A stretch of DNA of 64,000 nucleotides from Pseudomonadota bacterium (lineage in GTDB: Bacteria > Pseudomonadota > Gammaproteobacteria > Burkholderiales > Gallionellaceae): NCBI GenBank assembly GCA_021782365.1, contig JAJXVB010000001.1, positions 346,223-410,222 on the forward strand, in the 5' to 3' direction. The translations under genes and the position numbers were made by a program. Positions 28,386 through 37,383 of the stretch are shown one piece after another. Numbering within the stretch: position 1 is the stretch's first letter; every line of letters starts with the position of its first letter. The notes beneath the pieces are model-generated. The model was not told where the DNA came from. It did not search any database and worked only from the letters and a program-made list of their open reading frames with translations.

Positions 28386-28393
<8 letters not shown>
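28103..28393 (-). CDS. atpQ: N-ATPase accessory protein AtpQ (AtpI-like)
   Basis: A 96-residue protein with a charged N-terminus (DDDSEKNFVRRVGEQERRKLKAGKS) and two membrane segments (IWSGLGMMGLVGWSVAVPTLLGTALGLWLDD; WTLALLMAGLTLGCLNAWRWV), like AtpI/AtpQ. The GTG at 28393 with GGAG upstream is preferred. It overlaps the atpC stop by 8 bases. Frames further upstream only read atpC out of frame. Confidence 0.86.
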
Positions 28394-30172
<1,779 letters not shown>

Positions 30173-30189
30173 TCAGGGAGTATTAAGGT

Positions 30190-30693
30190 TCAGAGCGCGG
30201 CGAGCCAGAGCCTGATTCTCAGGCCGATTTCCGTCGTATAGCCGACCTCTATGAAGCGGATCTTTCCGTCAGGGGATATGATGAAGCTCGCGGGCACCGC
30301 ATTCACACCCCATGAATGCGAGATGCTGCCGGCAGGGTCGTTCACCACGCGAAAGCCAAGATTCGCATCCTTCAAGTGCTTCATCACCTGATCCCGGCTT
30401 CCGCTTTGCATCGCGACCGTGATGGTTTCAGGATAATCATGCGCGATGGAATCTATCGTGCCCTGGTCGGTGCGGCATATAGGGCACCAGGTCGCCCAGA
30501 AGTGAACCAGAACAGGCCTTGCCGGATGCGATGGCAATTCATAGCGACCGCCTTCTAGCGTTGTCCCTTCAAGAGATGGTGCAGGGCCGCTCGGCATGTC
30601 GCGCTGCTGCCATGTTCTTATGCCGACAACGAAGAGCGCGAAGAGCAGGATCTCGAGCGCGCGCTTGCGCCATTTTGCAGGCTTACCTGCCAC
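30190..30693 (-). CDS. Membrane-anchored thioredoxin-like protein (ScsD/TlpA type)
   Basis: A 167-residue protein with one N-terminal membrane anchor (LEILLFALFVVGIRTW) and a periplasmic thioredoxin domain. The active site is CPIC in FWATWCPICRTDQGTID, and the cis-proline loop is VNAVPASFIISPDG. The sequence resembles ScsD-like disulfide oxidoreductases more than classical TlpA. Its start overlaps the Hsp15-like gene by 11 bases. The physiological partner is unknown; nearby exported or metal-related proteins (CDF transporter) are only context. Confidence 0.85.
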   Translation of the reverse strand: MAGKPAKWRKRALEILLFALFVVGIRTWQQRDMPSGPAPSLEGTTLEGGRYELPSHPARPVLVHFWATWCPICRTDQGTIDSIAHDYPETITVAMQSGSRDQVMKHLKDANLGFRVVNDPAGSISHSWGVNAVPASFIISPDGKIRFIEVGYTTEIGLRIRLWLAAL

Positions 30694-31066
30694 GCCTGAA
30701 CTCTTCTATCAGCCGGCGATCCCGCTTGGTGGGCCTTCCCCTGAAGGTAGGGCGCTCAGCCTTGAGCTGTTCCGCAAGCAGGGCGCGCCGCTTTCTGCTC
30801 TCCTCGCTCTCAACATAGAGCTTCTGCGCCTCGCTCGCGGGTCCGCGCTTTCCCGATATGCCGAGCACCTCCACATCGAACTGGTATCGCCCGATGCGTA
30901 TCTCGAGCTCGTCCCCGCTTCCCACCGCTTTCGCGACCTTGACGCGCGCGCCGTTGACCATCACGCGCCCCGCCTCTATCGCTTCAACAGCGAGGCTGCG
31001 CGTCTTGAAGAAGCGCGCGGCCCAAAGCCACTTGTCTATGCGCAGCTTCTGGATTTCCTCGCTCAT
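30683..31066 (-). CDS. hslR: S4-domain RNA-binding protein, Hsp15-like
   Basis: A 127-residue protein. The S4 domain is at residues about 5-65 (LRIDKWLWAARFFKTRSLAVEAIEAGRVMVNGARVK, split for its key LxxDKWL and GRVxVNG motifs), followed by a basic C-terminal tail (RRALLAEQLKAERPTFRGRPTKRDRRLIEEFRRGR). This matches Hsp15/HslR, which in E. coli rescues free 50S subunits carrying nascent chains. The ATG at 31066 gives the conserved start MSEEIQKLRIDKW and sits one base after the CDF stop codon, suggesting coupled translation. Confidence 0.9.
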   Translation of the reverse strand: MSEEIQKLRIDKWLWAARFFKTRSLAVEAIEAGRVMVNGARVKVAKAVGSGDELEIRIGRYQFDVEVLGISGKRGPASEAQKLYVESEESRKRRALLAEQLKAERPTFRGRPTKRDRRLIEEFRRGR

Positions 31067-31067
31067 G

Positions 31068-31985
31068 TCAGTGGGCCGCAACGAGCGCGCAGGAATGGTC
31101 GGTCGTGCCCTGCTCCACCTGCAGCGTGCTGTGATGGACCGAAAACTTTTCCTTCAGCGTATTCATGATGCCGTCCATGTATTCATCGCCTGGATAGCCT
31201 TCTGGCATCACGAGGTGCACCGTCAACGCGCTCTCCGTGGTGCTCATGCCCCAGATGTGCAGGTCGTGGATGTCGGCAACCCCCTTGCAGGAGCGAAGAT
31301 AGGCTTCCACCTGCGGCAGATCGATGCTCGCTGGCACCGCGCTCAATGCAAGGTGCACCGATTCGCGCAGCAGACTCCATGTGCCCGCGACGATCACGGA
31401 AACGATCACGAGGCTGACCAGGGGATCCAGCCAGTACCAGCCTGTGAAGAGCATGATGAAGCCCGCGACGACCACGCCCAGCGAAACAGCCGCATCCGCC
31501 GCCATGTGCAGATAGGCACCCCGCACGTTGATGTCATCGTGGCTGCCTCTCAGGAACATCCATGCGGAAAGCCCGTTGATCGCGATGCCTATGCCAGCGA
31601 CCACGATCACCGTCATGCCGGCAACCTCTGGAGGCTGGTAAAACCTCAATATGGCTTCCCATGCGATCGCGCCGCAGGTGACGAGCAGAAACATCGCATT
31701 GCCCAGAGCCGCCAAAATGGAAGAGCTGCGCAGACCATAGGTATAGCGGCCGCTCGGGGCCTTGCGCGCGAGGATGGCTGCCCCTCCTGCCAGCAAGAGG
31801 CCCAGCACATCGGACAGGTTATGTCCCGCATCGGCCAGCAGCGCAGTCGAATTGGCGATCAGCCCGTAGACGAATTCGACCGCGACATAGAGCAGGTTGA
31901 GGAAGATGGCGATGCCGAAGGCGCGGCTGTTCGGATCGCCATGGTGGTGATGGTGGTGAGAGCAGTGTTCGTGGTGGTGATCCAT
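31068..31985 (-). CDS. Cation diffusion facilitator, ZitB/CzcD-like zinc exporter
   Basis: A 305-residue inner-membrane H+/metal antiporter. A His-rich N-terminus (DHHHEHCSHHHHHHGD) precedes six membrane segments. The metal site is HNLSD in segment 2 and HMAAD in segment 5 (HxxxD pairs, typical of Zn2+/Cd2+/Co2+ exporters). The C-terminal cytoplasmic domain contains DIHDLHIWGMSTTESALTVHLV. The ATG at 31985 has AAGG upstream; earlier in-frame codons would add 35 residues that look non-coding. It is first in a same-strand series leading into hslR, the thioredoxin-like gene and the N-ATPase. Confidence 0.92.
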   Translation of the reverse strand: MDHHHEHCSHHHHHHGDPNSRAFGIAIFLNLLYVAVEFVYGLIANSTALLADAGHNLSDVLGLLLAGGAAILARKAPSGRYTYGLRSSSILAALGNAMFLLVTCGAIAWEAILRFYQPPEVAGMTVIVVAGIGIAINGLSAWMFLRGSHDDINVRGAYLHMAADAAVSLGVVVAGFIMLFTGWYWLDPLVSLVIVSVIVAGTWSLLRESVHLALSAVPASIDLPQVEAYLRSCKGVADIHDLHIWGMSTTESALTVHLVMPEGYPGDEYMDGIMNTLKEKFSVHHSTLQVEQGTTDHSCALVAAH

Positions 31986-32137
31986 ATGCAAACCTTGTCT
32001 TGAATTTCCTGTGCAGCCCGCGCAGTCGAGGGGCGTATCTTGCAGGGAAATATAGCACAGCCAGGCCCGATTCCCGCCCCTTTGCTGCAATAGTTATTGC
32101 AGCAAACTCCAATCTGGTTTATCCTGCGCGCCCTTTC

Positions 32138-32233
<96 letters not shown>

Positions 32234-32239
32234 AGCACT

Positions 32240-32271
32240 TATGGATATTTTGATTAGTGCAAAATACCATA
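32240..32271. terminator. AT-rich hairpin between tRNA-Ser and bcsZ
   Basis: TATGGATATTTTG and CAAAATACCATA pair over 12 bp with one bulged base around a 7-base loop. It could end tRNA-Ser (plus) or bcsZ (minus) transcripts, but no clear T-run follows on either strand. Confidence 0.4.
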
Positions 32272-32300
32272 AAAGACAATTTATCCCTGAGAAACATAAA

Positions 32301-33305
32301 TCAACTGCGGGCCGGCAGAGCGGATGTGCGGTGACGTTCAGCCAATTGTGCCAGCAGGATCAGGCTGTCCTGATAATAATCTTCTCCACTGACAGTGTGT
32401 GAAATCCCCCCCCCAGAAACGGCTTCGACAATAGCCATTTGACCAGGGCCGGCTGAATAGTCTGCAACAGCATCGTCGGAGAGATTGACCCAGGCCGGGA
32501 GTGCCGAGTCGCTTCGAGTCCATTGCAGAAAGCGGTCAATCAGCGGATGACGGTCATGACCTGCCCAGAACAACCAAAGCGGAATGCGAATGGCATCATA
32601 GCCAAAGCGCGGGGGGAAACCGGGCGCAGGACGGACTGGATCGCTGAGTAGCAGCCAATCGGGCGGCAGTGACCAGCGGCCGAAATAACTGTAAGCAGCG
32701 ATGCGAAGCCCACTATCAGCGAGTTTCTGCCAAGGCACTTCGGGTGCCAGGGTGGCAAAACGCTCGAAGGCCGGCAACAACCAATAGGACAGATTGATGA
32801 TTGACGGTTGGTCAGGGTGAGTAAACCCCTGCGCCCCAGGCAGCAGAATGGTGCCGTGTGGATCGTCACGCAGCAGTTGGGCGCGAACCGCAAGCAGTGT
32901 TTGACGTGCCAGATCAAGATCGGCAGTCCGGCCGAAACGCTGTCCACCGACAGCCAGCCCCCATGCGATGTAAAGATCGCCGTCGGTTGCGTTATTGGGG
33001 TCGGTGATGTGGCCCTGCGGGTCAAGCCAGTAGAACAACCCATCTGGGCGGCGGAGACGCAAAGTCATGTCGCGCGTTGAGCGGTAAACGCGATGATCGC
33101 CGAGCAGCGCCGAAAACAGCAGCAGCACGCCCTGACCTTCGCTGTGGGAGATATTGCCATTTCCATTGTCGAAAACCAGTCCATTACGGCTGTGCGCTTT
33201 GACGAAGCGTCGGTATCCTTCCAGCAGTATCGGGTCGTCTGGAAGCTGAATTCCATTTCCGCCGACCATCGCCAGCGTTGCTACTAGAAACTCGCGCCGG
33301 TTCAT
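32301..33305 (-). CDS. bcsZ: Cellulase of glycoside hydrolase family 8 (BcsZ)
   Basis: A 334-residue endoglucanase. An apparent N-terminal export signal starts MNRREFLVATLAMVGG. The catalytic acid region NISHSEGQGVLLLFSAL (Glu near residue 56) and the ATDGDLYIAWGLAVGGQRFG segment are the GH8 hallmarks; the sequence RFGYDAIRIPLWLFWAG follows. BcsZ trims cellulose in the periplasm and affects fibre quality. Here it is on the opposite strand from bcsRQABC and is co-transcribed with a 67-residue unknown gene (ATGA overlap). Confidence 0.92.
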   Translation of the reverse strand: MNRREFLVATLAMVGGNGIQLPDDPILLEGYRRFVKAHSRNGLVFDNGNGNISHSEGQGVLLLFSALLGDHRVYRSTRDMTLRLRRPDGLFYWLDPQGHITDPNNATDGDLYIAWGLAVGGQRFGRTADLDLARQTLLAVRAQLLRDDPHGTILLPGAQGFTHPDQPSIINLSYWLLPAFERFATLAPEVPWQKLADSGLRIAAYSYFGRWSLPPDWLLLSDPVRPAPGFPPRFGYDAIRIPLWLFWAGHDRHPLIDRFLQWTRSDSALPAWVNLSDDAVADYSAGPGQMAIVEAVSGGGISHTVSGEDYYQDSLILLAQLAERHRTSALPARS

Positions 33306-33505
33306 CGCAGAAAAAGCTGACCGATCAATTGCAGCACATAGTCAAGGCCGGGCTTAGGATTGGAAAAACTCCGGCCCACGGCCGCCTCCCGGAACTCCAT
33401 ATTGTCACGTTCCTGCTCGATTAGTTTTGGCCAGCCAAATGACCCCACCCCGCGGCTTCTGAAGTGAACTTCAAACCCATTGCCCTGTAATACCGCATTC
33501 GCCAT
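33302..33505 (-). CDS. Small unknown protein coupled to bcsZ
   Basis: A 67-residue protein (MANAVLQGNGFEVHFRSRGV... ending LDYVLQLIGQLFLR). I do not recognise the family. It has no membrane segment or signal peptide. It is probably real: the ATG at 33505 has TAGGA seven bases upstream, and its stop overlaps the bcsZ start (ATGA), a coupling pattern shared by most bcs genes here. A cytoplasmic helper or regulator of cellulose synthesis is possible but unproven. Confidence 0.6.
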   Translation of the reverse strand: MANAVLQGNGFEVHFRSRGVGSFGWPKLIEQERDNMEFREAAVGRSFSNPKPGLDYVLQLIGQLFLR

Positions 33506-33675
33506 AATTCAATCCTACCCATCTGATCGGATGACGACTTCTCTCAATGAACCTCTTGCCATCGTGTAGGCTAGATTATTTCGCAGACGAATACAAATAA
33601 TCGAACTTTCTGGGTGGCGACCAACTCCGGACTCTTTGACTCAGACTACCTGGCGGGACATGGCTGAAACATCTC

Positions 33676-33726
33676 CAACCGTGACTGTCAACCGTGACTG
33701 TCAACCGTGACTGTCAACCGTGACTT
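33676..33726. repeat. 13-bp tandem repeat (3.8 copies) in the bcs divergent promoter
   Basis: The unit CAACCGTGACTGT is repeated at 33676, 33689 and 33702, with a partial fourth at 33715. Each junction creates the odd palindrome TGACTGTCA (33682-33690, 33695-33703, 33708-33716). It lies about 170 bases upstream of bcsR/bcsZ-side starts in the 320-base gap between the divergent transcripts. A regulator binding tandemly is plausible; slippage-generated repeat is the alternative. Confidence 0.8.
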
Positions 33727-33825
33727 TACAAGGCATCTGCTATCTTTTATATTTACGTAAATACTAAAAAATAATATAAAAATGCATGCAGCATGCCAAC
33801 CTGATCTATCCCAAATGTGAACACA

Positions 33826-34011
33826 ATGGACAATTTGACCGAAATGCTGCAGCCCACAGATATCCAACGGCTGTATAGCCAGGTCAACTGTCCGCCCGCC
33901 TCTTACCAAGAAATCCGCCAAAACGAGCGGGACACTGCCTTCAGACGCTGGAAGCTACTTTGCGAAGTCAGCGCAGAACCGATTCATCAACCTGACCGGT
34001 CGACCCTGTAA
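33826..34011 (+). CDS. bcsR: BcsR-like small cellulose biosynthesis protein
   Basis: A 61-residue protein matching the BcsR/YhjR pattern: TDIQRLYSQVNCPPASYQEIRQNERDTAFRRWKLLCEV corresponds to the family layout DIxxL...(L/C)P...Y.DI......A..RW.LL.E. In enterobacteria BcsR partners with BcsQ in assembling the synthase complex. It precedes bcsQ by 20 bases. The ATG at 33826 is used; a GTG three codons earlier is also in frame, and neither has a strong ribosome binding site. Confidence 0.78.
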   Translation: MDNLTEMLQPTDIQRLYSQVNCPPASYQEIRQNERDTAFRRWKLLCEVSAEPIHQPDRSTL

Positions 34012-34031
34012 ATGCCAGACAAGCAATTGCC

Positions 34032-34799
34032 ATGAACGTGCTCAGTATTGTCGGCGCCTGCGGCGGAACAGGCTCCACCACACTTGCGGCTCATGTGGCC
34101 GCCGGAATTGCCCGACAAGGTGTGGCGGTCGTCGCCTTCGATTTCTCGCCGGCCAATGCCCTGCGGCTACATTTTGGCATGCCATGGGAAGATCGGAGCG
34201 GCCTTGCGTCTTCCTGGTTGGCCGGCGAAGCATGGAACGATGCCGCCTGGCACAGCGCGCTGGGCATCGACTTCCTGCCGTATGGCGATCCTGGCGACGA
34301 CGGAATCAACACTTTCGAAACCTCATTCGCCCGACCTGAGCATGCAGACTGGTTCGACGCCAGCATTGATGCACTGGACATGCAAGAACATGGCTGGATC
34401 GTCAGCGACGTTCCCTGGCCCTTTACTCCCCTGCGAAGACAGGTTCTGGCCCGTTCGACAGCCGTTCTCATCGTTCTGGCTCCAGACGCGGCCTCATGCG
34501 CACGCGCCACCAGCCTACCCGCCCGTCTACCGTCCAGTTCTTCGGCAAAGGTACATTTCGTGATCAATGGCTATGATGCGCGCCGCACGCTGGATCATGA
34601 CATGCTGCACTGGATGCGCACGCGACTGCAGGACCGTTTGCTGCCTCAGCAGATCCATCGGGACGAAGCGGTGCGCGAAGCGCTGGCCGCGCGCCAGACC
34701 GTTTACGATTACGCTTCATCCAGCCAGGCCGCCGCCGATCTGCTTCATCTGTCGGCATGGTTGCACAACCATTGCCAGAGCGCACCGGCGGCAAGATGA
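34032..34799 (+). CDS. bcsQ: BcsQ, MinD/ParA-like ATPase of cellulose synthesis
   Basis: A 255-residue SIMIBI ATPase. The P-loop is the relaxed BcsQ version GACGGTGSTTLAAHVA (Ser instead of the usual Lys at the GKT position, as E. coli BcsQ has GVRGGVGTTT). AFDFSPANALRLHFG follows, WIVSDVPWPF is the Walker B region, and LPQQIHRDEAVREALAARQTVYDY matches the conserved BcsQ C-terminal segment. It probably localises cellulose synthesis at the pole. Its stop overlaps the bcsA start. Confidence 0.92.
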   Translation: MNVLSIVGACGGTGSTTLAAHVAAGIARQGVAVVAFDFSPANALRLHFGMPWEDRSGLASSWLAGEAWNDAAWHSALGIDFLPYGDPGDDGINTFETSFARPEHADWFDASIDALDMQEHGWIVSDVPWPFTPLRRQVLARSTAVLIVLAPDAASCARATSLPARLPSSSSAKVHFVINGYDARRTLDHDMLHWMRTRLQDRLLPQQIHRDEAVREALAARQTVYDYASSSQAAADLLHLSAWLHNHCQSAPAAR

Positions 34800-37378
34800 G
34801 TGCCGAAAATCCGAAGAATATCCGCTGGCATGAGCAGATTGGACGCAATCTGCAGCTTAGGCCGACAGCTTTGCTGCGATCGCTGCTGCTGCGCAGCTCG
34901 TTCCAAACCGAGCGCGAAACCCTATTGCAAAAACTGGCTCCCTGGTTCCCGCACATCGACCTGCAAAATCTGCAGCCGGCCGATCTGATCCGTCTCCCGC
35001 TGCAACTTCTATGGCTCATTGTAATTCGCCCACAAATGCCAGAAAAACGCCACAACGCAACCGGATTCTTCCGGCGGACTGTTGTCCGACTGGCGGATAC
35101 TGTCCACCGGTTTAGCAAGAATTGCGCGCCCTGGATCGCCGCAGCAAACCGCCGCATACCACGCATGCTGCCTGATGCCGAACAGATAGCACGGCTCGAT
35201 GCGGCCGCCGAATGGCCACTATGGCAATCGCCGGTGCTGCGCTATGTTTCATGGAGCATCACAGGGCTGCTGGTCTTCCTCTGTATCAGCACTCCGCTCG
35301 ATACCTTTTCACAAATATTTTTCGCCGCCGCACTGTTCGCAATGTCTCTCCTTTTGAGACGCATCGAGGGTACGCTGGCATCGCTGGCGATGATCTCCCT
35401 GTCGATCATCGCCTCTTCGCGCTACCTTTGGTGGCGCTTTAGCTACACTCTGAACTGGGATCACTTGTTCGACTGGATCTGGGGACTGATGTTGCTAGGC
35501 GCAGAGATCCACACTTGGCTAATCCTGGTTTCAGGCTATATCCAGACCGTGCAGCCATTGCGCCGCCCCCTGGCAGTCATGACCGAAGACACAAACTCCT
35601 GGCCGACTGTCGACCTGTTCATCCCGACCTATAACGAACCACTCGACCTGGTCCGCAAGACCATTCTGGCTGCCTGCGAAATCGACTATCCTGCAGACCG
35701 ACTGAACATCTGGCTGCTCGATGACGGCAGGCGGGAAGAGTTTCGCCTGTTCGCCGAATCGATCGGAATCCACTATCTGACGAGACCCGATAACCGCCAC
35801 GCCAAGGCAGGCAACCTGAATCATGCCCTGCAGCGCTCGACCGGGGAATTCGTGGCAATATTCGACTGCGACCACATCCCGGTCCGCTCTTTCCTTCAGA
35901 CCAGCCTGGGCTGGTTCCTGCGTGACGAAAAACTGGCACTTGTGCAGACACCGCACCACTTCTATTCCGCAGACCCCTTCGAGCGCAACCTCGGCACATT
36001 TCGTGTCGTACCCAATGAGGGCGAATTGTTCTATGGCCTGATCCAGGATGGAAACGATCTCTGGAATGCAACCTTCTTCTGCGGTTCCTGTGCCGTGCTT
36101 CGCCGCACGCCGCTGGAGGAAGTCGGTGGCGTGGCCACCGAAACAGTGACCGAAGACGCCCACACGGCGCTCAAACTGCATCGTGCAGGCTACCGCTCAG
36201 CCTACATCAATCTGTCTCAGGCTGCAGGTCTCGCAACCGAGTCGCTGTCGGCCCACATCGGTCAGCGCATCCGCTGGTCGCGCGGCATGGCACAGATTTT
36301 CCGCCTCGACAATCCGTTCATGGGTAAGGGTCTGAGTCTCGCCCAGCGCATCTGCTACGGCAACGCCATGATGCATTTCTTCGGAGGCATCCCACGTCTT
36401 ATCTTCCTCACATCGCCTCTGGCCTTTCTGCTGTTCCACGCCTATGTCATTTATGCGTCTCCTATCGCCGTAATGTCATATGCCCTGCTGCACATCGGAA
36501 TCGGATCGATGACCAACTCGCGCATCCAGGGCAAGTACCGTTATTCGTTCTGGGGTGAGCTGTATGAAACCGTCCTGTCCTGGTACATCGCCAGACCGAC
36601 TGCCGCCGCGCTGATCAACCCTCACGCCGGATCATTCAACGTCACCGCCAAGGGCGGTCTGATCGAGAAAGATTTTTTCGACCTGTCCATTTCCACGCCA
36701 TTCATCAGCCTAATCGTGGCGAACATGGTAGGTCTCGCCGCCGGCGGACTGCGTATTCTGGAAGGCCCATCGGATGAGATCTCTACAGTCTGGCTAAACA
36801 TGCTGTGGACCTTTTATAACCTCCTGATCCTCGGCGGTGCAATTTTTGTCGCTTCCGAAGCAAAACAGTTGCGCATCACCCACCGTGTACGCATGAATCT
36901 TCCGGCCATCCTGCATCTTCCGGACGGCCATCTGCTTCGTTGCACCACCGAAGACATCTCGATGGGCGGCGCCGCCATTCAACTGACCAACAGGCAGGCA
37001 GCAAGACCCGGCGAACGAGTAGCTGTTTCGTTGTGGCGCGGCGAAGAGGAATTCGTGTTCCCTGCCGAAATCATCGACACCCTCGACGACCGCCTCAGGC
37101 TGCGCTGGAACTTGGAAGACTCAGCACAGGAAAGCGCTTTGCTGCAATGCACGTTCGGACGTGCCGACGCGTGGATCGACTGGTCTGCCGATCGGCCATT
37201 CGACCGCCCGTTAGCCAGCCTTTCCGAATTTCTCTCATCCGGATTGTCTGGCTACCGCCGCCTGGCCGACCACATTCTCATGCGTCTCGATAAGACCGAT
37301 CTGTATTCGCAGCACAAACTCAAAAAAATCTCTTGGTGGTTGCCCCATCGTCCTGACTTCTCTGCTTCCGGATTTTGA
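34796..37378 (+). CDS. bcsA: Cellulose synthase catalytic subunit BcsA
   Basis: An 860-residue GT2 synthase. The cytoplasmic glycosyltransferase has the aspartates of DDG (about 305), DCDHIP (360) and TED (452-454), followed by the acceptor motif QRIRW (490-494). Membrane segments flank it. The C-terminal PilZ domain (about 690-790) holds the c-di-GMP motifs RxxxR (RITHRVRMNLPA) and DxSxxG (DISMGG). All catalytic and regulatory residues I can check are present. The ATG at 34796 overlaps the bcsQ stop (ATGA). Confidence 0.96.
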   Translation: MSAENPKNIRWHEQIGRNLQLRPTALLRSLLLRSSFQTERETLLQKLAPWFPHIDLQNLQPADLIRLPLQLLWLIVIRPQMPEKRHNATGFFRRTVVRLADTVHRFSKNCAPWIAAANRRIPRMLPDAEQIARLDAAAEWPLWQSPVLRYVSWSITGLLVFLCISTPLDTFSQIFFAAALFAMSLLLRRIEGTLASLAMISLSIIASSRYLWWRFSYTLNWDHLFDWIWGLMLLGAEIHTWLILVSGYIQTVQPLRRPLAVMTEDTNSWPTVDLFIPTYNEPLDLVRKTILAACEIDYPADRLNIWLLDDGRREEFRLFAESIGIHYLTRPDNRHAKAGNLNHALQRSTGEFVAIFDCDHIPVRSFLQTSLGWFLRDEKLALVQTPHHFYSADPFERNLGTFRVVPNEGELFYGLIQDGNDLWNATFFCGSCAVLRRTPLEEVGGVATETVTEDAHTALKLHRAGYRSAYINLSQAAGLATESLSAHIGQRIRWSRGMAQIFRLDNPFMGKGLSLAQRICYGNAMMHFFGGIPRLIFLTSPLAFLLFHAYVIYASPIAVMSYALLHIGIGSMTNSRIQGKYRYSFWGELYETVLSWYIARPTAAALINPHAGSFNVTAKGGLIEKDFFDLSISTPFISLIVANMVGLAAGGLRILEGPSDEISTVWLNMLWTFYNLLILGGAIFVASEAKQLRITHRVRMNLPAILHLPDGHLLRCTTEDISMGGAAIQLTNRQAARPGERVAVSLWRGEEEFVFPAEIIDTLDDRLRLRWNLEDSAQESALLQCTFGRADAWIDWSADRPFDRPLASLSEFLSSGLSGYRRLADHILMRLDKTDLYSQHKLKKISWWLPHRPDFSASGF

Positions 37379-37383
37379 CCATT

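Noticed and set aside
33676..33726. CRISPR-like array
   Set aside because: The units are 13 bp and contiguous with no spacers, and no cas genes are present.
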